Assembly (NCBI GenBank): GCA_003712055.1 | Contig: RHLJ01000001.1 | Coordinates: forward strand, 248,001 to 312,000 | Direction of reading: 5' to 3' | DNA from: Balneola sp. | Lineage (GTDB): Bacteria > Bacteroidota > Rhodothermia > Balneolales > Balneolaceae | DNA: 64,000 nt | Shown: positions 1 through 8,718 of the stretch, in pieces | Layout: the number at the start of each line of letters is the position of its first letter | Numbering within the stretch: position 1 is the stretch's first letter | Made by a program: the position numbers and the translations under genes | The notes under the pieces: generated by a model | The model's input: the letters and a program-made list of their open reading frames with translations, nothing else | What the model was told of the DNA's origin: nothing | The model's database searches: none

Positions 1-1
1 C

Positions 2-706
2 TTCTTTGCCACAGTACAAATTGCAGAGCAATTCAATACAGAGATATGTAATAGAATTAAAGAAACTGAAGAGAAATTAAACCTTTCTCAAAATGCTGTA
101 AAACTGGGATTACTATCGAATCGAAAGCTAAGATCTTCTTCTTTTTTTAACACTTTATTTAACGAGATTAGAATTTCTAGTTTTTCCTTATCACTTCCAG
201 AACAAAATGAGACAAGAATTACTTCTCAACTTCTTTTGGATATTACAACTGCATTAATTCGACTTTCAAATATGTCTGGTGCAGTATCAAAACAAGCCGA
301 ACAATGGTGGGTTAAAAATGAAGATGTACTGATCATAAATGATTTATATGACCCAAGAAAGATCAATAAAACTCATTTAAAAAAATTAGTTGAAGAATAT
401 AAACAAAGCATTGTAAGTATATCTAGCACACTTCCTGGGGCTTCTTCAGAAGTTTTAGAAAACGAATTACAAGATGTTATAGACGAGCTGAATAAGAAAA
501 AGACATCTTGGAATAAAGTCTTATCTAAAATATCTCAAACAATCCTAATTATTGCCGCCCTTACTACAATTTCGGCCAATGTTGATAAAGCCTACGAAAA
601 TGGCGTAAAGGTTTTTAACTATATATCAAGTCGGTCAATTGAAATTCTAAAATCGAATGAGAATAAACCTCTACTCCCTAGCGATTTAAAAAATAGTAGC
701 GAATAA
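2..706 (+). CDS. Hypothetical protein, 5'-truncated by window edge
   Basis: The reading frame is open from the first bases of the window to a TAA at 704-706, giving about 234 visible residues, so the gene begins upstream. A TTG at 236 is the first start-like codon in the later part, but the frame upstream has no stop and similar composition, so it is unlikely to be the real start. The visible part is rich in charged, probably helical segments; near the C-terminus there is one hydrophobic stretch (around ILIIAALTTISANV) that could be a membrane segment, followed by a polar tail. I do not recognise a family. The region is AT-rich compared with neighbouring genes. Confidence 0.6.
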   Translation, partial: FFATVQIAEQFNTEICNRIKETEEKLNLSQNAVKLGLLSNRKLRSSSFFNTLFNEIRISSFSLSLPEQNETRITSQLLLDITTALIRLSNMSGAVSKQAEQWWVKNEDVLIINDLYDPRKINKTHLKKLVEEYKQSIVSISSTLPGASSEVLENELQDVIDELNKKKTSWNKVLSKISQTILIIAALTTISANVDKAYENGVKVFNYISSRSIEILKSNENKPLLPSDLKNSSE

Positions 707-815
707 AGAAGTTTATCGGATTGATACTAAGTCGCTTTACTAGATATTAAATTCACACCATTTTCACACTTCTTTGTTAACTCATAGATGTCCTTTAACC
801 AATAAGGAGGTACCT

Positions 816-1061
816 ATGAATATCGAAATGCTCTATGAATTCTTTAAATGGTGCAGCATTTTCAATATTACCATTCTAGCCTGGTGGGCAGTTTGGATTA
901 TGGCTTTCCCCGGCTTTGTATACAAAATGCATAGCCAATGGTTCGAAATGCCCCGTGAGCAATTCAATCTAATCCACTACAAAGCCATTACCTTTTATAA
1001 ACTGTCTATTATTCTGTTCAATGTTATTCCTTGGCTGGTACTTATGAAAATGCAATTATAG
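816..1061 (+). CDS. DUF6868 family small membrane protein
   Basis: An 81-residue protein with an N-terminal MNIEMLYEFFKW segment, a hydrophobic helix around residues 12-34, a conserved-looking FVYKMHSQWFEMP region and a second hydrophobic C-terminal helix. This arrangement and length fit the DUF6868 family, whose function is unknown. The frame is open from 774, but the start is placed at ATG 816 because a strong ribosome-binding site (aaggagg, 804-810) precedes it by five bases. It appears to be a single gene; about 170 bp with repeats follow it. Confidence 0.75.
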   Translation: MNIEMLYEFFKWCSIFNITILAWWAVWIMAFPGFVYKMHSQWFEMPREQFNLIHYKAITFYKLSIILFNVIPWLVLMKMQL

Positions 1062-1093
1062 CTTTTAGTCTTCACTTCTTAGCACAAAAAAAA

Positions 1094-1154
1094 GAACGTG
1101 ATCACCTGATGTTCACCATTTTACTAGTACGTTGATCACCTAAAGTTCACGTTC
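1094..1154. repeat. Imperfect direct/inverted repeat, possible operator
   Basis: Two direct copies of a TGATCACCT-NA-NGTTCAC unit lie at about 1099-1116 and 1133-1150, roughly 34 bp apart. The outer ends (gaacgtga at 1094-1101 and tcacgttc at 1147-1154) form an inverted repeat, and GTGATCAC within the first copy is itself palindromic. The block lies 80-140 bp upstream of the lipoprotein gene that starts at 1234. It could be an operator or a hairpin at the end of the preceding gene; there is no T-run after it on the plus strand. Confidence 0.4.
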
Positions 1155-1233
1155 AAAGCTCAATAAGCTTCGTAACCTTGTTCGTTCTAAAAACGCCTGT
1201 TATAGGCTTTAAATCAATAAACAAGGAGAAAAC

Positions 1234-1947
1234 ATGAAGTTTAAACTATTCATTATCTGCAGCGCATTCGCACTCTTAATCAACGCGTGTGATAGCACCT
1301 CAGGGAATAAGTATGAAGAACCAGAATTAGAGATCAACAACCCTGCTAGCGGGAGTTTTATTTATGGTTCAACTACTATTGAAGTTGAATTACTTAATCC
1401 GGAGTCATCCAATGTTTCTGAGATCGCGATTATCATCAATGATAGCCAGATTGGAGCCCTATCAGAAGCTCCCTATGAGTTTGAATTCGATAGCGAAGAC
1501 TTTCCAAACGGAGAAACCAGCATTACAGTAATAGCAACAAGTGATGGTGAAGAATACGAAACAGTAACCTCTGTAGTCATAAACAACGCATTAGGCGAGA
1601 TTTATGGAGACTGGATGTATACAACCTCTACTACCCGGTTCTATGAAAACGATGTATTGGTAAACACCGAATCAGTTGATATGAGTATCCTGGACACTGT
1701 ATATGGATTCGAAAGACAAGGTGATCTCAAGATAAGTGTTGGATTTTCTGATACCGTAGTTGTTACTCAGTATGAAATTATTGACGGGATGCTTCAACTA
1801 TTCACCGATCCTGAAAGTGATCCAATACAAATCGAATGGAAAGCCGCTGATCAGTTTAACCTGATTACTGACAATGGAGAGTATATAGAAGACGGTATTC
1901 TCAAGAGAGAAGAAATGGTATCTGAGCTTTACAGAGACTTGGATTAA
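1234..1947 (+). CDS. Lipoprotein with bacterial Ig-like domain
   Basis: A 237-residue predicted lipoprotein. The signal peptide ends in a lipobox (LINAC, Cys19), so it should be lipid-anchored in the envelope. Residues about 33-118 look like a bacterial Ig-like domain (NPASGSFIYGSTTIEVEL onset, alternating strands, SITVIATSDGEEY). The C-terminal ~110 residues (GDWMYTTSTTRFY onward) resemble a lipocalin-like beta-barrel, common in Bacteroidota lipoproteins. The start is supported by aaggag shortly upstream. It is followed by a terminator and seems monocistronic. Function unknown; the Ig and lipocalin-like assignments rest on strand pattern and local motifs. Confidence 0.75.
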   Translation: MKFKLFIICSAFALLINACDSTSGNKYEEPELEINNPASGSFIYGSTTIEVELLNPESSNVSEIAIIINDSQIGALSEAPYEFEFDSEDFPNGETSITVIATSDGEEYETVTSVVINNALGEIYGDWMYTTSTTRFYENDVLVNTESVDMSILDTVYGFERQGDLKISVGFSDTVVVTQYEIIDGMLQLFTDPESDPIQIEWKAADQFNLITDNGEYIEDGILKREEMVSELYRDLD

Positions 1948-1954
1948 GCATTAT

Positions 1955-1983
1955 AAGCGAGGGCTCATAGCCTTCGCTTTTTT
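1955..1983 (+). terminator. Rho-independent terminator
   Basis: The stem gcgagggct / agccttcgc (one mismatch, 3-nt loop) is followed directly by a run of T. It lies 8 bp after the stop codon of the Ig-like lipoprotein gene. Confidence 0.8.
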
Positions 1984-2012
1984 CATTTCACTAATTCCAA
2001 TCAAAGCCTGAT

Positions 2013-2696
2013 ATGAACACTCAAATTCAAAAAGCGGCATTAATCGCAGGAATCGGGATTTTCATTATGGTGCTTACAGCCCCTATAGCTGAATTCGCTG
2101 TTTTCCCTAAACTAATCGACTACAGAAACGCTGAGGTTACTTTTAGCAACATTCAGGAAAATCGAGGTCTATTCACTATTGGAATATTCCTTCATTTAAT
2201 CACCTTGATCTGTGATGTAGTTGTTGCTTGGGCATTGTACTTGTTCCTTAAGCCCGTCAATAAAAACTTTTCTTTACTAACAGCACTCTTCCGATTAGTG
2301 TTTGCTGTAATTACACTCTCTGCCCTGCTTAACCTGGTAGGTGTGCTCAATCTAACGCAAGCTGCCAGTTACCTGACCGTATTTGAGAACTCGATTCATT
2401 CCGAGGTTCTTCTTTCGATAAGAAACTTCAATCTCCAATGGAGCTTTGCCTTTTCTTTTTTCAGTCTTTACCTGATTCTGCTAGGAGTCCTGGTCTATAA
2501 GGCTCACTATGTTCCAAAGATTTTCGGAATTCTACTGATCATAGCCGGAGCAGGCTATTTGGTAGATACGTTAAGAACCTTCTTCTTTCCCGCAGTACAA
2601 ATGGACTATGTAATGATCACCTATTTTGGAGAAGTAATCTTCATGCTTTGGCTTCTAATTAAGGGCTGGAGGGTTCAGATCGAATGCGAAAATTAG
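2013..2696 (+). CDS. DUF4386 family integral membrane protein
   Basis: A 227-residue protein with about six hydrophobic helices. The first (KAALIAGIGIFIMVLTAPIAEF) is followed by a loop with a NIQENRGLFTIGIF segment, then CDVVVAWALYLFLKPVNKNFS and a FRLVFAVI helix, and a C-terminal half with PKIFGILLIIAGAGYLVDT. This order of motifs is typical of DUF4386, a family of unknown function in the inner membrane. It starts about 30 bp after a terminator and ends near the convergent korB gene. No signal for regulation was found. Confidence 0.8.
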   Translation: MNTQIQKAALIAGIGIFIMVLTAPIAEFAVFPKLIDYRNAEVTFSNIQENRGLFTIGIFLHLITLICDVVVAWALYLFLKPVNKNFSLLTALFRLVFAVITLSALLNLVGVLNLTQAASYLTVFENSIHSEVLLSIRNFNLQWSFAFSFFSLYLILLGVLVYKAHYVPKIFGILLIIAGAGYLVDTLRTFFFPAVQMDYVMITYFGEVIFMLWLLIKGWRVQIECEN

Positions 2697-2753
2697 AACA
2701 AGAAGCACTATCAAAACTTTATCACAGCTAAAATATAACCTGTGTCTGTGTAA

Positions 2754-3833
2754 TTACTTCACTTGCCAGGTTTCACCGCCTCTTAGCAAAGCATCTAGAT
2801 CAGCTTCACCCTGAGTATCTTTGGCATGCTGTACCTGCTCTACCACTCCTTCATCGTAGCAAGGGCGATCAACTGCATAGAGAACCCCAAAAGGCCGTGG
2901 GAATTGAACCCCTTCTCCATTTGGAGGATGCTCAAAGAAACGTGAAAGTAAGTGAGCTTTAGTAGCATCCTGCTCATCATGTACCCATATATCATCTTTT
3001 GAGAAAGAATCTCCAAGTTCTACAACTTCAGGAACCAAGCCATTTAGCCTCACTCCTTTATCGTTTTCCTTACCAAACACCATAGGTTGGCCATGCTCCA
3101 GGTAAATCGCTTCCTGCGGACGGGTTTTCTTATCAGTAAACAACTCAAAAGCCCCATCATTAAACACAATGCAATTCTGGTAGATTTCCAGCATGGATGT
3201 CCCCTTATGCTTGTGACTCCGAAGGATCATTTCCTTTAAGTGCTTAGGATCTCTGTCCATAGCTCTGGCAACAAAACTACCATCTGCTCCAAGGCTGAGC
3301 GCCAATGGGTTAAAAGGATTATCTATTGAGCCATATGGGGTAGATTTTGTCACCAATCCTTTAGGAGAAGCTGGTGAATATTGACCCTTGGTTAAGCCAT
3401 AAATTTCATTGTTGAATAACAAAAGATTCACATTCACATTACGGCGTAAAAGCTGAGTAAAGTGATTGGCTCCAATAGAAAGAGAATCTCCATCACCCGT
3501 GATAATCCAAACCGTTAAGTCGGGACGACTTGTTTTTAGTCCCGTGGCAATAGCTGGTGCTCGTCCGTGAATAGAATGCATGCCAAAGGTATCCATGTAA
3601 TAAGGAAACCTTGACGAACAGCCAATTCCGGAAATGAATACAATATCTTTTTTGGCAATACCCAATTCAGGCATTGCATTTTGTACCTGCTTCAGAATGG
3701 TGTAATCCCCACAACCGGGGCACCAACGCACATCCTGGTCGGAAGCAAAATCTTTGGATGAATAAGCGGGTAAGTTGGTTAAATCGGCTTCATGAAGCTG
3801 TACAAATTTATCGATAAGTGTTTCTACTGCCAT
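2754..3833 (-). CDS. korB: 2-oxoacid:ferredoxin oxidoreductase, beta subunit
   Basis: The 359-residue thiamine-pyrophosphate-binding subunit of a 2-oxoacid:ferredoxin oxidoreductase, most likely 2-oxoglutarate-specific, which oxidatively decarboxylates the oxoacid to its acyl-CoA and reduces ferredoxin in the cytoplasm. Visible motifs are WCPGCGDYTIL near residue 37, GIGCSSRFPYY, HGRAPAIATGLK and the TPP/Mg motif GDGDSLSIGANH, with NNEIYGLTKGQ completing the site. Length is normal for KorB. It lies 15 bp downstream of korA on the same strand, forming a two-gene operon. Substrate choice between oxoglutarate and pyruvate cannot be fixed from the sequence alone; the gamma-alpha/beta two-subunit form favours Kor. 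Confidence 0.93.
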   Translation of the reverse strand: MAVETLIDKFVQLHEADLTNLPAYSSKDFASDQDVRWCPGCGDYTILKQVQNAMPELGIAKKDIVFISGIGCSSRFPYYMDTFGMHSIHGRAPAIATGLKTSRPDLTVWIITGDGDSLSIGANHFTQLLRRNVNVNLLLFNNEIYGLTKGQYSPASPKGLVTKSTPYGSIDNPFNPLALSLGADGSFVARAMDRDPKHLKEMILRSHKHKGTSMLEIYQNCIVFNDGAFELFTDKKTRPQEAIYLEHGQPMVFGKENDKGVRLNGLVPEVVELGDSFSKDDIWVHDEQDATKAHLLSRFFEHPPNGEGVQFPRPFGVLYAVDRPCYDEGVVEQVQHAKDTQGEADLDALLRGGETWQVK

Positions 3834-3848
3834 AATTCCTGGATTAGG

Positions 3849-5711
3849 TTATGCGGGTTGTTTTTCAACGAGCTGAAGAATTTCTTGTTTTAATTCAGAA
3901 ACCCCGAAAGGCCTCCCCTTCACTTTATTGATAGGTACTGCCGGAATAAGAAACTCCGATCTAATCAACCGTACTAACTGCCCATCGTTGATTTCCGGTA
4001 CGATGATCTTTTTGAAGCTCTTGAGTAACGACTCCATATTCTTAGGAAAAGGATTGATATATCGAAGATGGGCATGAGAAATATCCATGCCTTCTTTTCT
4101 TAACTGATGAACCACGGTTCGAATAGCACCATAAGTTCCACCCCATCCTAATACTAGAATATCACCAGACTCATTACCCTGATCGATATCCTGCTCAGGA
4201 ATATTCTGCGCTACCAAATCTCGTTTATCCCTTCGTATATCTGTCATTTTCTGATGATTGTCCGGATCATAAGAAACATTACCGGTCACATCTTCTTTCT
4301 CAAGGCCTCCCACACGATGTTCGATGCCCTGGGTACCAGGGATCGCCCATTTTCTAACAAGACGTGCATCACGCTTATAAGGCATAAATGCTCCATCTTC
4401 TTCTGAATGACGAGGGCCTTCGAATTCCACCTTGATGTCTTTCAGGTCTTCTGAATTAGGAAATTTCCATGGCTCAGAGCCATTGGCTATATATCCATCC
4501 GAAAGAAAGATCACCGGAGTCATATGCTCTAAAGAAATTCGTACAGCTTCAAAAGCCATCTCAAAACAATCAGCTGGAGATTTTGGAGCCACAACCAGCA
4601 AAGGGCTTTCCCCGTTACGGCCGTATACAGCCTGCATTAAATCGGCTTGTTCCGTTTTGGTAGGCATCCCTGTAGAAGGTCCTGCCCTCTGAATATTCAA
4701 TACTACCAAAGGAAGCTCAAGCATAACTGCTAATCCAATAGCCTCACCTTTAAGAGCAATACCAGGTCCTGAAGAACTGGTAACACCAATGCTTCCTCCG
4801 AACGAAGCGCCTATTGCAGAGGCACATGCTGCAATTTCATCCTCTGCTTGAAAGGTTGTAATCCCAAATTTCTTGTGTTTAGCCAGGCCATGAAGTACAT
4901 CAGATGCTGGAGTAATCGGATAGGTACCCAAAAATAAAGGAAGATTACTTTTCCTTGCCGCAGCTACCAGGCCAAGCACCAGCGCTTCATTTCCAGTAAT
5001 ATTTCGATAGGTACCTGGTTCTAGGTCTGCTTGTTTGACGGTAACCCTGGAATTGAAAATCTCTGCTGTTTCTCCATAATAGTACCCGGCTTTAAGCACT
5101 TTGATATTTGCTTCAGCAATTTCAGGTTTTTTCCCAAATTTCTGGTTCAGGAAATCAATGGTTGAATCCATGGGACGGTTATACATCCAGTAAAGCATCC
5201 CCAAAACAAACATATTCTTTGAACGCTCCTGGTCTTTATAAGGAAGGTTCATATCAGCTAAAGCTTCCTTAACCAGTTTGGTTACATCAATTTCGATGAC
5301 CTCATATTTATCCAGGGAACCATCTTCAAGCGGATTTACTCCTTCGGGATACTTAGCAAGGTTTAAATTCTTTTTATCGAAGCCTGCAGTATTGGCTATG
5401 ATGGTACCGCCTTTTTTAAGGAGGCTTAAATTTGCTTTCAACGCAGCTGAATTCATGACTACCAGGGCGTCACATTCATCCCCGGGAGTTAAAATTTGTC
5501 GGCTCCCAAATTGAAGTTGAAAAGAAGAAACTCCGGGTACCGTACCTTGAGGAGCTCTGATTTCAGCGGGAAATTCCGGGAGGGTTCTTAAGTCGTTTCC
5601 AAGAAGCGCGGTAGTATTGGTGAATAGCGACCCCGTAAGCTGCATTCCATCGCCGGAGTCACCTGCAAAGCGAATGGTGACATCCTCACGAACCTGATCC
5701 TGTGTGCTCAT
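3849..5711 (-). CDS. korA: 2-oxoacid:ferredoxin oxidoreductase, alpha (gamma-alpha fusion) subunit
   Basis: The 620-residue partner of KorB. The N-terminal ~200 residues are the gamma domain (RFAGDSGDGMQLTG near residue 14), and the remainder is the pyrimidine-binding alpha domain with TYPITPASDVLH near residue 264, FQAEDEIAACASAIGAS, and TSSSGPGIALKGEAIGLAVM. The gamma-alpha fusion is the usual form in aerobic Bacteroidota. With KorB it forms the heterotetramer that links 2-oxoglutarate oxidation to ferredoxin reduction. The start at 5711 is the first ATG; the divergent gap of 388 bp to the antiporter gene carries a palindromic repeat and presumably both promoters. Confidence 0.93.
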   Translation of the reverse strand: MSTQDQVREDVTIRFAGDSGDGMQLTGSLFTNTTALLGNDLRTLPEFPAEIRAPQGTVPGVSSFQLQFGSRQILTPGDECDALVVMNSAALKANLSLLKKGGTIIANTAGFDKKNLNLAKYPEGVNPLEDGSLDKYEVIEIDVTKLVKEALADMNLPYKDQERSKNMFVLGMLYWMYNRPMDSTIDFLNQKFGKKPEIAEANIKVLKAGYYYGETAEIFNSRVTVKQADLEPGTYRNITGNEALVLGLVAAARKSNLPLFLGTYPITPASDVLHGLAKHKKFGITTFQAEDEIAACASAIGASFGGSIGVTSSSGPGIALKGEAIGLAVMLELPLVVLNIQRAGPSTGMPTKTEQADLMQAVYGRNGESPLLVVAPKSPADCFEMAFEAVRISLEHMTPVIFLSDGYIANGSEPWKFPNSEDLKDIKVEFEGPRHSEEDGAFMPYKRDARLVRKWAIPGTQGIEHRVGGLEKEDVTGNVSYDPDNHQKMTDIRRDKRDLVAQNIPEQDIDQGNESGDILVLGWGGTYGAIRTVVHQLRKEGMDISHAHLRYINPFPKNMESLLKSFKKIIVPEINDGQLVRLIRSEFLIPAVPINKVKGRPFGVSELKQEILQLVEKQPA

Positions 5712-5886
5712 TATGTGTGATTGGTGGCTGTAAATCGTTCAGCTTGAAATTGTAGCTTTTTCTCTACAAATAAAACTGAAAGTTATGTTTTTGTTATCAA
5801 TTTTAGTGGAAGCGTTTTCTTTTTGATTTTGCTTTTTTAGCATCAGTTTTATGTGAGTTGAGATTAAACTCTCAGGAAAGTCCTAA

Positions 5887-5965
5887 GTCATTCCTGCGAA
5901 GGCAGGAATCTAGATTTCGCTTTTTTAATGTAAATTTAGATTCCGGCTTTCGCCGCGGAATGACA
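5887..5965. repeat. Palindromic intergenic repeat, family B (copy 1)
   Basis: A 79-bp element begins GTCATTCCTGCG and ends GCGGAATGAC. It contains two short hairpins (cctgcgaaggcagg and a ggcttt-cgcc arm) around a central gaatctaga / tagattcc pair. A close copy lies at 51547-51642. It lies in the 388-bp divergent gap between korA and the antiporter gene (5712-6099); I see no other clear feature in that gap apart from a small gagtt/aactc hairpin at about 5858. Confidence 0.8.
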
Positions 5966-6099
5966 TTCATATTGTATTTATAAGATGCTCTTATCTTAAA
6001 GAGCGTTACTTTTTGCCCATTATTATTTTATTTAAGTAGAACTTATTTGCCTCAAGTCTCTATTTTTAAAAATCATCTTTAGACGCTCAATACTCCCCT

Positions 6100-8133
6100 A
6101 TGTTTTTTGCTGTAAGCTTGCCCTTTTTAAATGAAATCGTTGCTCTCTTCCTTGTAAGTGTGCTGATTGCTTTCATTTGCTACAAATTAAAACTGGTTCC
6201 AATTGTTGGTTTTCTAATCGCAGGAGTTGTTATTGGCCCTAATGCTCTTGGACTGGTTCAGGATCAGGAGCTGGTTGATATGCTTGCTGAGATAGGAATT
6301 ATTTTGCTTCTGTTCACTATTGGTATAGAGTTTAGCCTTGAAAAACTAGCGCGCATAAAGTCGGCTATTTTCATAGGTGGCGGAGTCCAGGTTTTGCTAA
6401 CGGTGGCTTCAGTAGTAGGCATATTTTTATTACTTAACATTAACTGGAAGATTGGTATTTATACAGGCTTCCTGGTTGCATTAAGCTCTACTGCCATTAT
6501 TCTTGGATTGCTTAGTGAACAGAAAAAAACTGATAGCCCAGTAGGCCGACTTTCTTTAGCTGTACTCATTTTCCAGGATTTTGCCATCATTGCTATGGTG
6601 TTGCTGGTTCCCCTACTATCTGGAGAAAGTGGATCTACTGCAGACATTTTACTGGTTCTAGGGAAAGCAGTATTACTCATTGTGGGAATTGTACTTTTGG
6701 CCAGGAAAATTGTCCCCTGGATTTTAGACAAAGTTGCTCAAACACGTCGCCAGGAACTTTTTTTACTAACCGTAATGGCAATCTGTTTTGGAACAGCAGC
6801 GTTAACAAATCTCGCTAATGTAAGTCTTGCTCTTGGAGCTTTTCTAGCCGGTTTAGTAGTAAGTGAAAGTCATTACAGCGACCACGCCCTTAGTGAAATT
6901 ATACCCCTCAAGACCATTTTTAACGCCGTTTTCTTTGTTTCGGTGGGAATGTTGCTGGATGTTAAATTCGTGCTTGAATACCCACTCCTTCTTCTGGGTA
7001 TTGCCTCGGGAGTATTGGTTCTAAAGTTTATCCTTAGCTCGGTCAGCCTTTTGATACTAGGCTACCCCATTCGAGTAGCAGCGGCTTCGGGGATTGTATT
7101 ATCTCAAATTGGTGAGTTCTCTTTTGTACTGGAACGCGAAGGCCGCAAGGCAGGCCTGGACCCGGGTGGATTTGGAGAGCTAGGCTCACAGATGTTCATC
7201 GCCGTTTCTGTTATTCTTATGCTCTTAACTCCCTTCTTTTTATCTATTAGCCCAAAAGTGGGAGAAATCCTTTCTAAGACTCCCCTCAAGAAACTGGGAG
7301 AGAAAAGAAAAAAGGATAAGGATGCCAAGCTAAACGTTAAACTGGAAGATCATGTCATCCTGGTTGGATATGGGCCTGCTGGCCGTAATTTGGCACGAAT
7401 ATTTGCGGATACAAATATTCCGTTCATTGTAATTGAAATGAACCCTAAATCAGTGAATGAGATGCACAAAAATGGCATCAATGCTATTTATGGGGATGCA
7501 ACCCGAAGCCATATCCTGGAACATGCCCAAATTGAAAAGGCCAAGCTGTGTGTAATTGCCATTAATGACCTGGATGCCAATCCAAGGATTATAAAACTCG
7601 CCAAATATTTAAATCCAACTTTACAGGTCATTGTAAGGACCCGGTACCTGGCTCAGGCGGAAGCGATGGAAATCGCCGGGGCTGATACTGTTGTACCCGA
7701 AGAAATGGAAACCACTGTGCGACTTTTCTCAAATGTGATGAGTGCCTATATGATTTCTGAGGAAGAGATCCAGCAACACATTAGGGAGCTCCGCGCCGAA
7801 GATTACCAGATTATGAGAGGGAGCATACAGGAAGCTCATCTTATGGTACTGCAAGGACTTGATGAAGAAGGCCTCCATACCAGAGCGGTAGTAGTTCGAG
7901 AAGGAAGTTATGCTTCAGGTAAAACATTGGCCGAATTGAAACTTCGTAATGAATACGAAATCACCGTACTCACCGTTCATCGTGGAGAACGAAACATTGG
8001 GAATCCAGCAGGTTCCTTTAAACTCGAAACTGGTGACCGGTTAGTCATGGTTGGATTAGCCACCCGCTTTGCCGATGCAGCAGTGATCTTTAGGGAAGAA
8101 AAACCTCCCATTGAACTTGAAGAGGATGTTTAG
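6100..8133 (+). CDS. CPA2 cation:proton antiporter with RCK domains (KefB/YbaL-like)
   Basis: A 677-residue inner-membrane monovalent cation/proton antiporter. Residues about 8-385 form some 12-13 membrane segments with the family-typical GFLIAGVVIGPNALGL, FTIGIEFSLEKL and LSSTAIILGLL motifs. A Rossmann TrkA-N/RCK domain follows (HVILVGYGPAGRNLARIF near residue 417), and a TrkA-C domain occupies about residues 585-668 (GKTLAELKLRNEYEI, GDRLVMVG). Domain order and size match KefB/YbaL-type transporters, which are gated by cytosolic ligands. The ion (K+ or Na+) is not determinable. It stands alone between korA (divergent) and a small secreted protein 45 bp downstream. Confidence 0.9.
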   Translation: MFFAVSLPFLNEIVALFLVSVLIAFICYKLKLVPIVGFLIAGVVIGPNALGLVQDQELVDMLAEIGIILLLFTIGIEFSLEKLARIKSAIFIGGGVQVLLTVASVVGIFLLLNINWKIGIYTGFLVALSSTAIILGLLSEQKKTDSPVGRLSLAVLIFQDFAIIAMVLLVPLLSGESGSTADILLVLGKAVLLIVGIVLLARKIVPWILDKVAQTRRQELFLLTVMAICFGTAALTNLANVSLALGAFLAGLVVSESHYSDHALSEIIPLKTIFNAVFFVSVGMLLDVKFVLEYPLLLLGIASGVLVLKFILSSVSLLILGYPIRVAAASGIVLSQIGEFSFVLEREGRKAGLDPGGFGELGSQMFIAVSVILMLLTPFFLSISPKVGEILSKTPLKKLGEKRKKDKDAKLNVKLEDHVILVGYGPAGRNLARIFADTNIPFIVIEMNPKSVNEMHKNGINAIYGDATRSHILEHAQIEKAKLCVIAINDLDANPRIIKLAKYLNPTLQVIVRTRYLAQAEAMEIAGADTVVPEEMETTVRLFSNVMSAYMISEEEIQQHIRELRAEDYQIMRGSIQEAHLMVLQGLDEEGLHTRAVVVREGSYASGKTLAELKLRNEYEITVLTVHRGERNIGNPAGSFKLETGDRLVMVGLATRFADAAVIFREEKPPIELEEDV

Positions 8134-8178
8134 GTATAACCGATACTCATGTTTCCAAATCAAATTATTTAAAACCAG

Positions 8179-8718
8179 ATGAAAACAGCGTTAATTGCTT
8201 CCTTATTCCTATTCATTATTTCTCCGTTATATGCTCAATATTCTATTTCAGGATATGTAATAGACTTTGGTGAGGCTGAACCCATAGAAGGAGCTTTAGT
8301 GTTTGTTCATAATGAATACAATATCTCCTTTGATCCTCCAATAAACACCACCACAGATAAAAGCGGGTATTATGAATTTGATCTTCCTGAAGGGCGTTAC
8401 AGTGTAAATGTTTCCGTTTTCTATGAAGTCGATGCTGATAGCTTCGCTTTTGTGTATCAACCGGGTGTAGCCACTCTTGAAGGCGAATATTTCATGAAAC
8501 AAGGCTACGATCTCAATTTTGGCTTTTCCATGAAATACATCCTGAGCAATCATCAATTAAAGAATCAGACTCAAGGAGCAATGTCTGTCGGGATGCATAC
8601 AAGAGAGTTTTTTGTTCTTCCCTTAGGAGTGTACAACTTTGTAAGGCCAAAAGTACATGCGCCTGGTTTCGCATTTAAAAGATCCGAGACCAGCTTTATT
8701 CAAGAAAAGACCTGGTGA
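8179..8718 (+). CDS. Small secreted protein with carboxypeptidase-regulatory-like/SdrB-type fold
   Basis: A 179-residue protein with a signal peptide (MKTALIASLFLFIISPLYAQ, cleavage likely after Ala19). Residues about 22-110 resemble a transthyretin-like carboxypeptidase-regulatory or SdrB repeat: ISGYVIDFGEAEPIEGALVFV, then TTTDKSGYYEFDLPEGRYSV. The C-terminus (about 125-179) has no recognised domain. It is followed with a 1-bp overlap by a paralogue, so the pair is probably translationally coupled. It is presumably periplasmic or surface-exposed; function unknown. Confidence 0.7.
   Translation: MKTALIASLFLFIISPLYAQYSISGYVIDFGEAEPIEGALVFVHNEYNISFDPPINTTTDKSGYYEFDLPEGRYSVNVSVFYEVDADSFAFVYQPGVATLEGEYFMKQGYDLNFGFSMKYILSNHQLKNQTQGAMSVGMHTREFFVLPLGVYNFVRPKVHAPGFAFKRSETSFIQEKTW

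Noticed and set aside
236-706. Start of the first gene at the TTG at 236
   Set aside because: The same frame is open to the window edge and the residues upstream look coding, so the gene is probably truncated.
774-815. Upstream start for the DUF6868 gene
   Set aside because: No ribosome-binding site precedes 774, whereas aaggagg is placed ideally for ATG 816.
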